64,000 nucleotides of DNA, from the NCBI RefSeq assembly GCF_900104445.1, contig NZ_FNJI01000018.1:37688-101687 (forward strand). The letters are read 5' to 3'. Origin of the DNA: Desulforhopalus singaporensis (lineage in GTDB: Bacteria > Desulfobacterota > Desulfobulbia > Desulfobulbales > Desulfocapsaceae). The notes beneath the pieces were generated by a model. The model was not told the origin of the DNA, did not search any database, and worked only from the letters and a program-made list of their open reading frames with translations. Each line of letters opens with the position of its first letter. Within the stretch, counting starts at the first letter, position 1. This document shows, one piece after another, positions 17,540-27,092 of the stretch. A program made the position numbers and the translations under genes.

Positions 17540-19180
17540 CTAGAATGAATATTTAATACTGGCTGAAACAACATCGCGGTCATTGATTTTATTAAGCTCG
17601 TCCGCTCCGAAAAAATTGGTATAGGAGATATCCAGGCCCCAGGTTTTCAGGTAATCAAACCCAAGCCCGAACGAAACAGCCTTGCGCTCTTCAAGAAAAC
17701 CGGCACCACCCGGTGAAATTCCCTGAACGTCGTGTCTCCACGCAACCCTTGGGGAAATGTCTATTGCGCCGATTGCGTTACTGTATGTCAATCCTGCAGA
17801 AACCCTGTACCCCATGGAAGTGGCGTCGGCGTCGTTCCCCGGGCAATCGAGGGCAAGTTCTTCAGTTTTCGGCATATCCAGCACATGCATGACTCCAGCT
17901 TCCCCGATGATGTATCCTTTGGTCGCCCCCATTACCGGGCCAAGTATTTTCGTCAAAGTTGCTTGTACCTGGGCGACGTCACGCTCTATATAACCGTGGA
18001 TGATTTCACCTGGACCATAGGTTCCACTGATTTGCCCCGGGAAGCCCAGTGCTGCGATAATCAAAGGTTCATCAGCAATCTGCAGCGGCATATCGGGACG
18101 ATAGGAGATCTCGCCCTGGAGGGCCAGGCCGGCAACCTCAGTGTTTGCGCTGATGCCAAACAGCTGCAGGTCTTCCACGTATTCAGTCAGGTAAAACGCC
18201 GAAGCCGGCAAACCGACAGTGGTTGCTCTTAATGCGCTTATTGTTGGAATCCGGCTATGGTAATTGAGATAGTAAAATCCGAACTCAGTATCGTTGAGGG
18301 CAGGAGCATAAACACGCAGCGCTGCTCCATACTGTCCGCTGTCGCTGGCTTCCCTTGTGGGGGCCCGGTAGATTGTGTAGGGAAATGTCCCTTCAGGGGC
18401 CAAACCGTCACCAAGCGTTACGTAGGTGCCTCCATCGCCGGCATAGTCGTTGGTGCTCCAGTAGCTGCCTGTCGGATCGATATCGGTCTGCTGCCAGTGA
18501 TAGAGATAGAGGCCTTCTAAACTGATGTTCTCGGTCAAACCGAGAGAAGTCCAGACCATGCCTTCGGGAAGCAGTGCCTCTTTCAGCTCTGATCCGGGAA
18601 GTCTGAAAGCGGCTACATCGATGGGATTGATGGCGTTGATGCTGTTGCCGATAAAAGTACTTTCTCCCCAGCTGACCACCTGATCACCGACCCGGACCTG
18701 GATCGGCATGTTGCCTATTGAAAAATCACCCCAGGCGAAGGCATCGAGCAGCGAGATGTCACTGCCGACGAGGTCTTTTGCTTCCGAACTCAGCGGGGCC
18801 TTTTCCCGGCTGCCATTTTCATTTTCAAAATCGTAAAATGCTTTTCCCCTGGCAAATATGCCGAACCGATCATAAACACTGAGATCGAGTTCACTGGTGA
18901 TCTTGGCGGCATTACTCACCAGGCCGGTATCGTAGTTCAGATCTCCGTCGTCCGAGTTTACGTCCTTTCTGTTTCCCCCGTTGGCGATACCCACCAAATC
19001 TTTGTCACGCTCCTGTACACGCCAGGTTGTACCGTATGTAAGCGTCGTATCCAGGCGCGCACTGATATCGCCGCTGCTCAATTGCAAACCACTGGCAGGT
19101 GCCGGTAAAAGAGTTGGGATTGCAGCTGTAAGCGCAATCGTACAAGCCATCATCCTGCAACGTTCAAGTTGAAGTCTCAT
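17540..19180 (-). CDS. DUF1302 family outer-membrane protein
   Basis: 546 residues from the ATG at 19180, chosen because AAAGGAG lies 7 bases upstream; the frame stays open to an ATG at 19222. A signal peptide covers about the first 32 residues. The mature protein has alternating strands, the motif VGDQVVSWGES and a C-terminal phenylalanine (SIKYSF), which are outer-membrane beta-barrel traits shared by DUF1302 proteins. It is the first gene of the long minus-strand operon, so the envelope components come first. A role as a pore or receptor for a hydrophobic substrate is inferred. Confidence 0.88.
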   Translation of the reverse strand: MRLQLERCRMMACTIALTAAIPTLLPAPASGLQLSSGDISARLDTTLTYGTTWRVQERDKDLVGIANGGNRKDVNSDDGDLNYDTGLVSNAAKITSELDLSVYDRFGIFARGKAFYDFENENGSREKAPLSSEAKDLVGSDISLLDAFAWGDFSIGNMPIQVRVGDQVVSWGESTFIGNSINAINPIDVAAFRLPGSELKEALLPEGMVWTSLGLTENISLEGLYLYHWQQTDIDPTGSYWSTNDYAGDGGTYVTLGDGLAPEGTFPYTIYRAPTREASDSGQYGAALRVYAPALNDTEFGFYYLNYHSRIPTISALRATTVGLPASAFYLTEYVEDLQLFGISANTEVAGLALQGEISYRPDMPLQIADEPLIIAALGFPGQISGTYGPGEIIHGYIERDVAQVQATLTKILGPVMGATKGYIIGEAGVMHVLDMPKTEELALDCPGNDADATSMGYRVSAGLTYSNAIGAIDISPRVAWRHDVQGISPGGAGFLEERKAVSFGLGFDYLKTWGLDISYTNFFGADELNKINDRDVVSASIKYSF

Positions 19181-19404
19181 CTGAATAACTCCTTTCTTTA
19201 AAGGTGTTTTCAAGTGTTTCAATACTCCGAAAAGATCAAGTATTTATTGTTTAAATGATAACTAATATAAAAGATAAAAATAAACTGACTGCTAACTTAT
19301 TAATACGATGTAACCTGCCATTGCCTCCCTCCCTTGTAAAGTTGTATGTGTCCTGCCTCGTGGTTATTATGAACGAATTGTCGGGTTGGCCCAGAGGGAC
19401 GAAA

Positions 19405-20010
19405 TCATTTTATGTCAATCACCCCAAGTGCTTCCATGGCCTGTTTTTTCATGATCCGTGAAAGTTGATCCAGCTTTTGAACATCTCCCAACGTGTATCG
19501 AACATATCCAAAACCTTCGATAATTGTAAAAGCAGTAATCGCTGCCAGATCCTTGTCCTCGACCTTGATGAGACCGGCTTTTTCGTAGAGCTCCATTTCT
19601 GATATGGCAAACTCGATAAATTTCTGATTCAGTTTCTGTATCCGTTTCCAGACCTTTTCGTTTCTCAGTCCCATTGCGTAACACGACCAATAGACCTTTC
19701 CTCGCGTCGGCGATTTTCCATTTGGTTCAAAGAAAATATCAATTAAGGTCTTTAATCGTTGAGCAGGAGTCATCTGCCCATTCAACAGCTTGTGGTAGGA
19801 CTCAATACTTGTTTCAAGCAGGTAGTCCACAAGCGCAAGAATCAGCTCATCCTTGTTCTTGAAGTAGTGAATCAGCAGTCCGGAGTTAACACCCATGCGA
19901 CTGGCAATCTTGGTGATGGTCGTACCGACGAAACCTTCTTCTTCGACCACCTTGTAGGTATGTCTGAGTATTTCCGGTTTGCGGATATGTGATTTGCTTT
20001 TACGACCCAT
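19405..20010 (-). CDS. TetR-family transcriptional regulator
   Basis: 201 residues. An N-terminal helix-turn-helix (about 12-58, with TTITKIASRMGVNSGLLIHYF) is followed by an all-helical ligand domain of the usual size; the sequence style is close to BetI-like TetR proteins. It is encoded upstream of the eight-gene operon on the same strand, with 224 bases between it and the DUF1302 start. It is the natural candidate to repress that operon until an inducer, possibly an acyl-CoA or the transported compound, binds. I could not find a convincing operator palindrome in the interval. Confidence 0.9.
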   Translation of the reverse strand: MGRKSKSHIRKPEILRHTYKVVEEEGFVGTTITKIASRMGVNSGLLIHYFKNKDELILALVDYLLETSIESYHKLLNGQMTPAQRLKTLIDIFFEPNGKSPTRGKVYWSCYAMGLRNEKVWKRIQKLNQKFIEFAISEMELYEKAGLIKVEDKDLAAITAFTIIEGFGYVRYTLGDVQKLDQLSRIMKKQAMEALGVIDIK

Positions 20011-20558
20011 GCAGGTGCCCCTTTGCCATTTCTTTAATTAAATGCTTACTAATTTATTATTCTGATAATGGTATATAAAAAAAAAAATGTCAAGTGAGTT
20101 TTTTAATGTGTCGTATCATAGGGGGGGAGGCAGGTTATCGTCTTGCCGATCATACGTGGCAAGCAGATGATTCAGCGTGTAAAAATGTTGTCCAGCAGGA
20201 TAGCAGGCATCACACCTTCTTGGTGGACCGGATTCGCCACCCCGATGAAAATGCGGAGTACCCCGGCGGGCGTACCGAAGAACCATCGCCAGAACTTGCC
20301 ATGGGCGTTGATAAAAAGGAAGGCTGGCACCGAGTTAAGAGAAGATCCTGCACGACATTGAAGACAGAGCAGTTTCTGGCCATGGGTATTGATTTTTGTG
20401 GGACTTTGCAGGTAATGACCTGAAATTGCAGTTGTTTCTCATTAAAGATGTTGAGTTTCGAATGTCTCTACTATTATAATGGAAGCCATAAGGAAGATCA
20501 AAATTTAACCTGTATCCGGCCAATTATCCCCACCTGCATCCGTAACGGAGGTCTTGGA
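20011..20558. other. intergenic region between divergent genes
   Basis: 548 bases separate the TetR gene and the ATPase gene, which point away from each other, so both promoters should lie here. A minus-strand frame stays open from about 20440 to a stop at 20172-20174 but lacks a start codon and resembles nothing I know. No terminator, repeat or RNA gene is evident. Confidence 0.5.
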
Positions 20559-22943
20559 ATGACACAACAAGGGTATGAAAAACTCGGCCTCTTTTATCTT
20601 GGTCGGGAAGTCAGCATGGACAGCGGTGCCGAGTCTGCCCTGCCACTTCTTTATAAATCCTCCCACCTGACCACCCATGCGGCTATCATCGGCATGACCG
20701 GCAGCGGCAAGACCGGGCTGGGGATCGCGCTTATTGAAGAGGCGGCAATCGACAATATCCCGTCCGTCATTATCGATCCCAAGGGAGATATGGGTAATCT
20801 CCTCCTCGCCTTTCCGGAGCTGCAGGCGAAAGATTTCGCCCCTTGGGTCGATCCGGGGGAGGCCGAGCGCAGGAAATGCAGCGTTGAGGAGTACAGCAAA
20901 AGCGTTGCCGACACCTGGCGAAACGGGTTAGAGAGCTGGGGACAGGATGGCGAACGGATCAGGAGGTACTGCGGTCGGACGGAGCGCACCATTTATACGC
21001 CAGGTGCGACTGCCGGTATGCCGGTTGCGGTGTTTGCAGGACTTGAGGCGCCGACGAAAGAGGTGGCCACCGACCCGGATACACTCAACAGTCTAATCGC
21101 CTCCACGGTCACTTCGGTCCTGGCCCTGGTCGGGGTGAGTGGTGATCCACTGAAAAGCAGAGAAAATATCCTGCTCAGCTCAATTCTCCTCTATTACTGG
21201 CAAAGGGGGGAGAACCTGACCCTGGAAACTCTCATTGGTGCCGTGGTGAGTCCACCGTTTAACAGGATCGGGGTGTTCGCTCTGGACACGTTTTTTCCCC
21301 AGGCGGAAAGGATGGAGCTTGCGCTGTTAATCAACAATATCATGGCCAGTCCCGGTTTTGTTGCCTGGACACAAGGTGAGCCGCTGGATATTCAGCGCAT
21401 GCTCTATACCGAGGAGGGCAGACCGAGAACCTCTATTTTTTCCATATCTCATCTCAGCGAGCCGGAGCGCATGTTTTTTGTGACCATGCTGCTCAACAGG
21501 TTTGTGGACTGGATGCGCCGACAGCAGGGGAGTTCGTCCCTGAGGGCACTTCTTTATATGGATGAGATATACGGTTATTTCCCGCCGACGGCGAATCCAC
21601 CGTCCAAGAAGCCGATGATGCTTTTACTCAAGCAGGCGAGAGCCTACGGTGTTGGCGTGGTCTTGGCCACCCAGAACCCTGCGGATCTCGATTACAAGGG
21701 ACTCTCAAATATAGGATCCTGGTTTGTCGGGCGATTGCAAACAGAACGGGACCGGCAGAAGGTGACGGACGGGTTGCCGATGGATGAAGGAAGCGCAAGC
21801 CGCAGGCGCGTCCGGGAACTGCTCGCCGACATGAAGGCTCGAACTTTTATCCTGAACTCGGCAAAGATGGACGAGCCGCTTCTCTTTACCACCCGTTGGG
21901 TCATGTCCTACCTGAAAGGACCGATCTCCGTCAGCGATATCAGCAGACTGATGGCTGATCGGAGCGTGATGCAACCGGCACAACAACAGGCGCCTACGTC
22001 CATTGACCTGAGAGGCAGAGGAGCTGTGTCGAACATCAGGCCCATGGTGGGAGCTGGTCTCAACCAAAAATTCCTGTATCACCCGAACCTGACCGATGAA
22101 CCTGTTTTCAGCCCGTGGCTGGTCGCCTCCTGTCGGGTTAGATTTTATAACAGCAGCCGTAACATCGATGAGGTACGGGATATCTGTTTGCGTCTGCCGG
22201 TGGATTCTAAGAGCCACTCGGTAGCCTGGGAGGAGAGTGAACCTTTTTCATATGATGATTTCGACCTGCAGGCGCACCCGGCCATGCAGAGTCGATTTGC
22301 TCCACTCCCGGCAGGTTGGGAAAATATCGTGCACACTCGGAGTTGGGAAAAGACGTTTGCCGACTTTCACTACCAGAACCAACGGCTGGAGCTCTACCGG
22401 GTGAAATCGCTGAAGCTTGAGTCCGATCCAGGTGAGTCCCAGGGGGATTTCAAGGTTCGGGTTGCCGATCTCTTGCGTTGCAGACGAGATGAGGCTGTCA
22501 GCCAGTTGGAGTCACGTTATGCGGTGAAAGAACGTAGGCTCAGACAACGTCTGGAGGATGCGAGGCTCAGGTTGATCAAGGAAAAGGGGGACGTTACATC
22601 CAGGACGACCGACACGATTATCTCCTTTGGCGCGGCCGTAGTGGGGGCGCTGTTTGGCAGGAAGAAGCTGTCTGCAACGACGATTTCCAAAGCTGGAACG
22701 GGGCTGCGTAATGTTGGTCGGGTGGCCAAGGAGAAAAATGATGTGGAGCGGGCTGAGGAGAAAGTGGCGGCCCTTGAGTTGGAGCTTGAGGAGCTCGGAC
22801 TTGAGCTTGAGAGCAAAATTGACACCTTCACCACTGACCTGTCAATCGAGTCGGTTGAGATCGAACCCTTTTATATTACTCCGAGAAGACAGGATATTTT
22901 TAACCTGAAGATGTTCCTGTTGTGGGAACAGCGATATATGTAG
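20559..22943 (+). CDS. HerA/FtsK-like P-loop ATPase (DUF87-type)
   Basis: 794 residues from the ATG at 20559, preceded by GGAGG at a good distance; the open frame reaches back to 20448 but that start is poor. Walker A is GMTGSGKTG near residue 45 and Walker B is LLYMDEI near 325, with ATQNPADLDY as sensor region; this is the HerA/FtsK pattern of hexameric DNA-translocating ATPases. After about residue 600 there are long charged coiled coils broken by a short hydrophobic segment (IISFGAAVVGALFG). It stands alone on the plus strand and converges with the TPM/LemA operon. DNA pumping is the family activity; the biological role is unknown to me, and a nuclease partner of the defence-type HerA pairs is not seen next to it. 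Confidence 0.82.
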   Translation: MTQQGYEKLGLFYLGREVSMDSGAESALPLLYKSSHLTTHAAIIGMTGSGKTGLGIALIEEAAIDNIPSVIIDPKGDMGNLLLAFPELQAKDFAPWVDPGEAERRKCSVEEYSKSVADTWRNGLESWGQDGERIRRYCGRTERTIYTPGATAGMPVAVFAGLEAPTKEVATDPDTLNSLIASTVTSVLALVGVSGDPLKSRENILLSSILLYYWQRGENLTLETLIGAVVSPPFNRIGVFALDTFFPQAERMELALLINNIMASPGFVAWTQGEPLDIQRMLYTEEGRPRTSIFSISHLSEPERMFFVTMLLNRFVDWMRRQQGSSSLRALLYMDEIYGYFPPTANPPSKKPMMLLLKQARAYGVGVVLATQNPADLDYKGLSNIGSWFVGRLQTERDRQKVTDGLPMDEGSASRRRVRELLADMKARTFILNSAKMDEPLLFTTRWVMSYLKGPISVSDISRLMADRSVMQPAQQQAPTSIDLRGRGAVSNIRPMVGAGLNQKFLYHPNLTDEPVFSPWLVASCRVRFYNSSRNIDEVRDICLRLPVDSKSHSVAWEESEPFSYDDFDLQAHPAMQSRFAPLPAGWENIVHTRSWEKTFADFHYQNQRLELYRVKSLKLESDPGESQGDFKVRVADLLRCRRDEAVSQLESRYAVKERRLRQRLEDARLRLIKEKGDVTSRTTDTIISFGAAVVGALFGRKKLSATTISKAGTGLRNVGRVAKEKNDVERAEEKVAALELELEELGLELESKIDTFTTDLSIESVEIEPFYITPRRQDIFNLKMFLLWEQRYM

Positions 22944-23060
22944 ATACGGTTCAGGGCGATAAAGGCTGCAAGGCTGCGGTCAAAAGACGGCGGTATCCTG
23001 GAGCAGGGACGTACTCGAAAAATAGCACGGGAGGTTTGTAGTTGAAATCTGTCATGCACC

Positions 23061-23711
23061 CTAGCCGATGATAATGTTGCGCAGCTCGTCGGTGTCATCT
23101 TCCTTTATGGGAAAATGGTCCTGCAACACGTTGCCCACCTGGGTGATGGCCTGGCAGAGGGCCTCACCCTGTTTGCCGGTTTTGATTCCCCTGGTGAGTT
23201 CGGCGACGATGTCCTGCCAGAGGTCTGGCTCTATTTTCTCATTTATCCCCCGGTCCGCAAGAATCCACACCTTGCGTTCCAGGACAGAGACAAAAACAAG
23301 AATGCCGTTCTCATCCCGCGTTCGATACAGTCCTTCGCCGTAAAATGCGGTTATGGCGGCTTCCTCCACCTCCTCCTGTACCTGGCTGCCCGGCAGAAAC
23401 ATCCGGGTAAGGGTGACGTTTTTTGACACCAGGTAGCGAAAGGGGAAGAAGAGTATGGCTGAAAACGCGAGGAACAGCCACATGTTCTGTGAGCCCAGCC
23501 AAAGGGTGGAACCGAGCAGGGATGTGAGCAGCAACGCCAGCGGGATGGTGAGAAACAGCCCCCCTGCAACCGAGGCGGTGGGATAGTTATGGCTGGCGGT
23601 TACGACCATCGGCACGATCTCCCCCGATGTCACCTGTTCCATACGCTGGACGGTCTCCGTGATTTTTTCCCGCTCGTGCTGCGAGAGAAACTGCTCTGCC
23701 AATTTTTTCAT
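23061..23711 (-). CDS. TPM-domain membrane protein
   Basis: 216 residues. It begins with a charged helix (HEREKITETVQRME) and TSGEIVPMVV, the first strand of a TPM domain. Two membrane helices (about 50-68 and 78-95) are inserted before the second half, which contains FYGEGLYRTRDENGILVFVS and RKVWILADRGI, typical for TPM. TPM domains were named for a thylakoid phosphatase; bacterial members are envelope proteins of unclear activity. It is the last gene of the lemA operon, 27 bases after the first TPM gene. Confidence 0.82.
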   Translation of the reverse strand: MKKLAEQFLSQHEREKITETVQRMEQVTSGEIVPMVVTASHNYPTASVAGGLFLTIPLALLLTSLLGSTLWLGSQNMWLFLAFSAILFFPFRYLVSKNVTLTRMFLPGSQVQEEVEEAAITAFYGEGLYRTRDENGILVFVSVLERKVWILADRGINEKIEPDLWQDIVAELTRGIKTGKQGEALCQAITQVGNVLQDHFPIKEDDTDELRNIIIG

Positions 23712-23738
23712 TTTACTCTATCGCAAAAGTTTTAGTGA

Positions 23739-24617
23739 TTACCAGCCTCCTGAGGCGCCGCCGCCGCCAAATCCGCCGCCACCCCCTCCGAAGCCACCGC
23801 CGAAGCCACCGCCCATCCCTCCCCCGGAGGGTCCGCGATATATATAGTCCCCATGACTTCTTCTGGTCGTGCGCCTGGCCTTGGCAAAACTTGAGGTGAC
23901 GATCGCACCAACTAAGCCGACGGGCACCAGGAGCATAAGGATAAACCACTGAGGGCCGAGGATCAGGTAGCCGAGAATCGGGGCGATTGCACCACCGAGC
24001 AGGGCGGCCAGGATCTTGTTCCTGCCAAAGACCTTGCCGATGAAAAAGAGACCCGCAGCCAGCGTCACCGCAAAACCAGCGGGGTCTTGGTTATTTTCAC
24101 CGCCGGTTGCCAAACTCGACGAGTCGAATTCACCTCGCACGCTTGCCATCATTGCCCGGACTCCGGCCTGAATACCGGCATCGAAGTTTGCCTGCTTGAA
24201 GTGGGGCACAATAATGTTTCTGATTATCCTGCCGGCTCTCAGATCAGTCAAGCGACCTTCCAGACCGTACCCCACCTCTATGCGAAGCTTGCGCTCATTT
24301 CTGGCCACCAGCAGTATTGCGCCGTTGTCCAGACCGGAGTGGCCAATCTTCCACTGTTCTGCCACCCGCAGGGAATAATCTTCGATGGGCACCCCTTCGA
24401 GAGAGGTGACGGTTAAGACGACGATCTGGGTGGACTGCTCTTCTTCAAACAGTTTCAACTCCCCCTCAAGCCGGGCTGCTTGAGCTTTGGAGAGCAGTCC
24501 GGCATAGTCATTAACCCGAGCGGTTAATTGCGGTATCGCAAATCCGCGCGCAAGCCCAGGCAACTGCAACAGGGTGAGGAGCAGTACCATGCAGGCTGAT
24601 CGTAAAGGTGTACCCAT
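23739..24617 (-). CDS. TPM-domain protein with glycine-rich C terminus (YgcG-like)
   Basis: 292 residues: signal peptide (about 1-25), TPM domain (about 30-160, with RVNDYAGLLS, TSLEGVPIEDYSLRVAEQW and the NGAILLVARNERKLRIEVGYGLEG core), two membrane helices (about 180-235) and a tail made almost only of Gly and Phe. This is the layout of YgcG-like proteins. It lies 14 bases after lemA and 27 before the second TPM gene. LemA and TPM proteins are found together in many bacteria and are presumed to work at the membrane; the exact task is not known. Confidence 0.88.
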   Translation of the reverse strand: MGTPLRSACMVLLLTLLQLPGLARGFAIPQLTARVNDYAGLLSKAQAARLEGELKLFEEEQSTQIVVLTVTSLEGVPIEDYSLRVAEQWKIGHSGLDNGAILLVARNERKLRIEVGYGLEGRLTDLRAGRIIRNIIVPHFKQANFDAGIQAGVRAMMASVRGEFDSSSLATGGENNQDPAGFAVTLAAGLFFIGKVFGRNKILAALLGGAIAPILGYLILGPQWFILMLLVPVGLVGAIVTSSFAKARRTTRRSHGDYIYRGPSGGGMGGGFGGGFGGGGGGFGGGGASGGW

Positions 24618-24631
24618 TGGCTCCTCACCCT

Positions 24632-25222
24632 CTACTGGAAGCTGACCTGCGGAACCGTTTTAGCAGCTCCGTCTGCCTTAAAGTACTCTTTTCGCTCAAG
24701 GTTCAGAAGGAAGTTGTTGGTAAGGTTCTGGGGAAACTTCCTGATAGAGCCGTTGAAGATCCGCACCGTCTCGTTGTATCTCTGTCGTGCCACGTTAATC
24801 CTGTTTTCAGTCCCTTCTAACTGGTTCTGGAGATCGAGGAAGTTCTCGTTGGCCTTCAGGTCGGGATAACGTTCCACCACCACCATGAGCCTGGAAAGAG
24901 CCGAACCAAGACCCGATTGTGCGGCCTGAAACTGACCCATCTTTGCGGCGTCGGCCAGGTCCTGCGGGCTGAGCTGGATTGAGGTTGCCTTGGAGCGAGC
25001 GTTTATCACCGCCTCCAGAGTCTCTTTTTCATGGCTGGCATAGCCTTTTACGGTTGCCACCAGGTTGGGGATCAGATCTCCCCGACGCTGGAGTGCAGCT
25101 TCAACGTCGGCCCAGGATTTGAATACTGCTTCTTCTTTCATCTGCAGCGAATTATAGCCGCAGCCTGAGATGAGCGATATGGAGATGAAAAATAATGCAA
25201 ACAGCCTCAGTGTACGTAGCAT
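24632..25222 (-). CDS. lemA: LemA family lipoprotein
   Basis: 196 residues. The N terminus has a lipobox (LISGC, Cys at about 21), so the protein should be lipid-anchored to the membrane. The rest is the LemA helical bundle: [25 protein letters not shown], the [10 protein letters not shown] segment and [12 protein letters not shown] near the end. It is the first gene of a three-gene unit with two TPM-domain genes. LemA proteins are widespread envelope proteins without a settled biochemical role. Confidence 0.92.
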   Translation of the reverse strand: MLRTLRLFALFFISISLISGCGYNSLQMKEEAVFKSWADVEAALQRRGDLIPNLVATVKGYASHEKETLEAVINARSKATSIQLSPQDLADAAKMGQFQAAQSGLGSALSRLMVVVERYPDLKANENFLDLQNQLEGTENRINVARQRYNETVRIFNGSIRKFPQNLTNNFLLNLERKEYFKADGAAKTVPQVSFQ

Positions 25223-25758
25223 GATACCTCCGACAGGTTCTCGATAATTAGCAAAAAGAAGAAAAATATCTTTTAATCACAATAATATACCTTAACTCGA
25301 TCGCTGTCCAGAAAAACTGGAATTTTTCCTTGACACCCCATATATCAGCAAGCCTGGAGGCAGGAGGTCGGCCATCGCCTTGAAAGCCCTCACTGAGTTG
25401 TTGCAGAAAAAGTGATAGAAACACCTGGTAGGTAAGAAAACTTTTGCAAGACGACAATGCAGTACCTGAGTTGATCCCTGGCCAATCAGACTTTGCATTT
25501 TCACATCCATCAGCTTCTTGCTATTGCCTTAAAACGATAGCGCTAGGCAATAGACAGAGAATTGAGATATATAATCCGACAGACCACCTCAATTGAAGCA
25601 GCAACAGAAAGTTTTAAAACAATATATCATGCTAAAAAACTAGACAGCCGTGAGCCATGACATTTTTCGATCTTCCTCCGGTGTATTCGGACCTTCAATG
25701 TCATATACACATATCATGTGTTACAGGTTGTCCATCCCCCTGAGAACACAATAATAAC
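25223..25758. other. intergenic region upstream of lemA
   Basis: 536 bases with no gene I can support. It should contain the lemA promoter at its left end. A minus-strand frame of about 70 codons (25292-25510) lacks any recognisable domain. No repeat matching other parts of the window was noticed. Confidence 0.45.
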
Positions 25759-25791
25759 AAAAAAAACCCGCAATCCTCTCTGGATTGCGGG
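25759..25791 (-). terminator. intrinsic terminator of the gap-secG-tRNA-Leu operon
   Basis: On the minus strand a perfect 10-bp stem (CCCGCAATCC / GGATTGCGGG) with a 5-base loop is followed by eight T residues. It lies about 35 bases past the 3' end of tRNA-Leu and closes the operon. Confidence 0.92.
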
Positions 25792-25824
25792 CTTTGGAGG
25801 ACCTCTATAAAAGTCCTTTGAAAA

Positions 25825-25909
25825 TGGTGCCGAAGGTCGGAGTCGAACCGACACGGGTCTCCCCACACGCCCCTCAAGCGTGCGCGTCTACCAATTCCAC
25901 CACTTCGGC
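25825..25909 (-). tRNA. tRNA-Leu (anticodon GAG)
   Basis: 85 bases including an encoded CCA. The acceptor stem GCCGAAG/CTTCGGC pairs fully. The D loop (GGTAGAC), the anticodon loop CTTGAGG with GAG at 25873-25875, a long class II variable arm and the T loop TTCGACTC are all present, and the long arm plus anticodon identify leucine. Its 5' end is only 9 bases after the secG stop codon, with no room for a promoter, so it should be processed from the secG transcript. Confidence 0.97.
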
Positions 25910-25918
25910 ACAAAAACT

Positions 25919-26284
25919 TTATTCGCCAGTCGTACCCTCGCTGTTCTGTTCTTCTGCAGCACTGTCCGTCGCCTTTTCTTCGGCTGCCAACGGCACTACC
26001 TGTTCAACTGCTGCGGGTTCGCTGATTGACATTCCAGACATCACAGTTGATTTGCTTGCCTGAGATGAAATATACGCTAACGTAACAGAAGTCAACATAA
26101 AAATGACAGCTACTGCGGTTGTTATTTTATTCAACAGCGGCAGCGGACCTTCTGTTCCGAAAAGTGATTGACTGGATCCCCCGAACGTTGCACCTATGTC
26201 AGCGCCCTTTCCGTGCTGGAGCAGAACTATGCCAACCAGAAACAGGCATACGACAACATGTACAATGATCAGTAGAGTATCCAT
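25919..26284 (-). CDS. secG: preprotein translocase subunit SecG
   Basis: 121 residues with two membrane helices joined by the conserved [19 protein letters not shown] loop, the hallmark of SecG. The protein assists SecYE in export of unfolded proteins. The tail after the second helix is acidic and alanine-rich, as often seen. It is 15 bases downstream of tpiA, a gene order common to many bacteria, and is followed at once by tRNA-Leu. Confidence 0.96.
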   Translation of the reverse strand: MDTLLIIVHVVVCLFLVGIVLLQHGKGADIGATFGGSSQSLFGTEGPLPLLNKITTAVAVIFMLTSVTLAYISSQASKSTVMSGMSISEPAAVEQVVPLAAEEKATDSAAEEQNSEGTTGE

Positions 26285-26299
26285 ACAATAACAACTTTT

Positions 26300-27058
26300 T
26301 TATGCAAAATTAATTATCCGCCCGAACGACTCAGCGTCAAGGGCAGCTCCACCAACGAGGGCGCCGTCAATATCCGGCTGTGCCATCAACTCATCAACGT
26401 TGGTTGGTTTGACCGAGCCACCATACAATATTCGGGTTCGCTCGGCAACGTTTTTTTCATAAATTTTTTGCAAAACGTCGCGAACGGCCACGTGAGCTTC
26501 CTGTGCCTGTTCCTTTGTTGCGGTTTTCCCGGTGCCGATTGCCCAGACCGGTTCATATGCGACAACCACATTCATCATATCATCTGCAGCTACACCTTCA
26601 AGCCCTTTTCTCACCTGAGCTTCCAAGACCGCGAATGTAGATCCGTTTTCCCTCTCATCAAGAGTCTCGCCGATGCATAAAATCATCAGAAGCCCAGAGG
26701 CGAGCCCGCCCCGTAACCTTTTGTTGATCATCGCGTCACCCTCCCCGAACAGTTGACGGCGTTCGGAATGACCGACGATTGCCGCAGTCCCCCCGGCATC
26801 CTTGACCATCAACGGAGATATCTCTCCGGTGAAAGCGCCTTGATTTTCCCAGCAAACATTTTGCGAGGCCACAATGATCGAGCTCTTCTGCAAAACGTGG
26901 GACACCTCGCTGAGAATGGTGAACGGCGGAGCCAGCAGAACCTCTCTGTCTTCGTACTGGTAACATTTTTTTGCCACCTCCGCGGCGAGCCTGCAACCGT
27001 CGACAACGGTGGTGTGCATTTTCCAGTTACCTGCTATCAGCGCCTTTCTCTCTACCAT
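26300..27058 (-). CDS. tpiA: triose-phosphate isomerase
   Basis: 252 residues from the ATG at 27058; an ATG four codons earlier (27070) overlaps the GGAG that best serves as ribosome site, so the internal start is preferred. Signature residues are present: GNWKMH near the start, the electrophile His in VGHSERR, the catalytic Glu in AYEPVWAIGTG, and the phosphate-binding ILYGGSV. It interconverts dihydroxyacetone phosphate and glyceraldehyde 3-phosphate. It is co-oriented with pgk upstream and secG downstream. Confidence 0.97.
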   Translation of the reverse strand: MVERKALIAGNWKMHTTVVDGCRLAAEVAKKCYQYEDREVLLAPPFTILSEVSHVLQKSSIIVASQNVCWENQGAFTGEISPLMVKDAGGTAAIVGHSERRQLFGEGDAMINKRLRGGLASGLLMILCIGETLDERENGSTFAVLEAQVRKGLEGVAADDMMNVVVAYEPVWAIGTGKTATKEQAQEAHVAVRDVLQKIYEKNVAERTRILYGGSVKPTNVDELMAQPDIDGALVGGAALDAESFGRIINFA

Positions 27059-27092
27059 CCGATACTCCATGTGATTTTATCTATCATTATGC

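Noticed and set aside
20172..20440. Minus-strand frame of about 88 codons without stop
   Set aside because: No start codon, no ribosome site and no recognisable protein; not strong enough to call a gene remnant.
25292..25510. 72-codon minus-strand frame upstream of lemA
   Set aside because: No recognisable domain, no ribosome site, and located in a likely promoter region.
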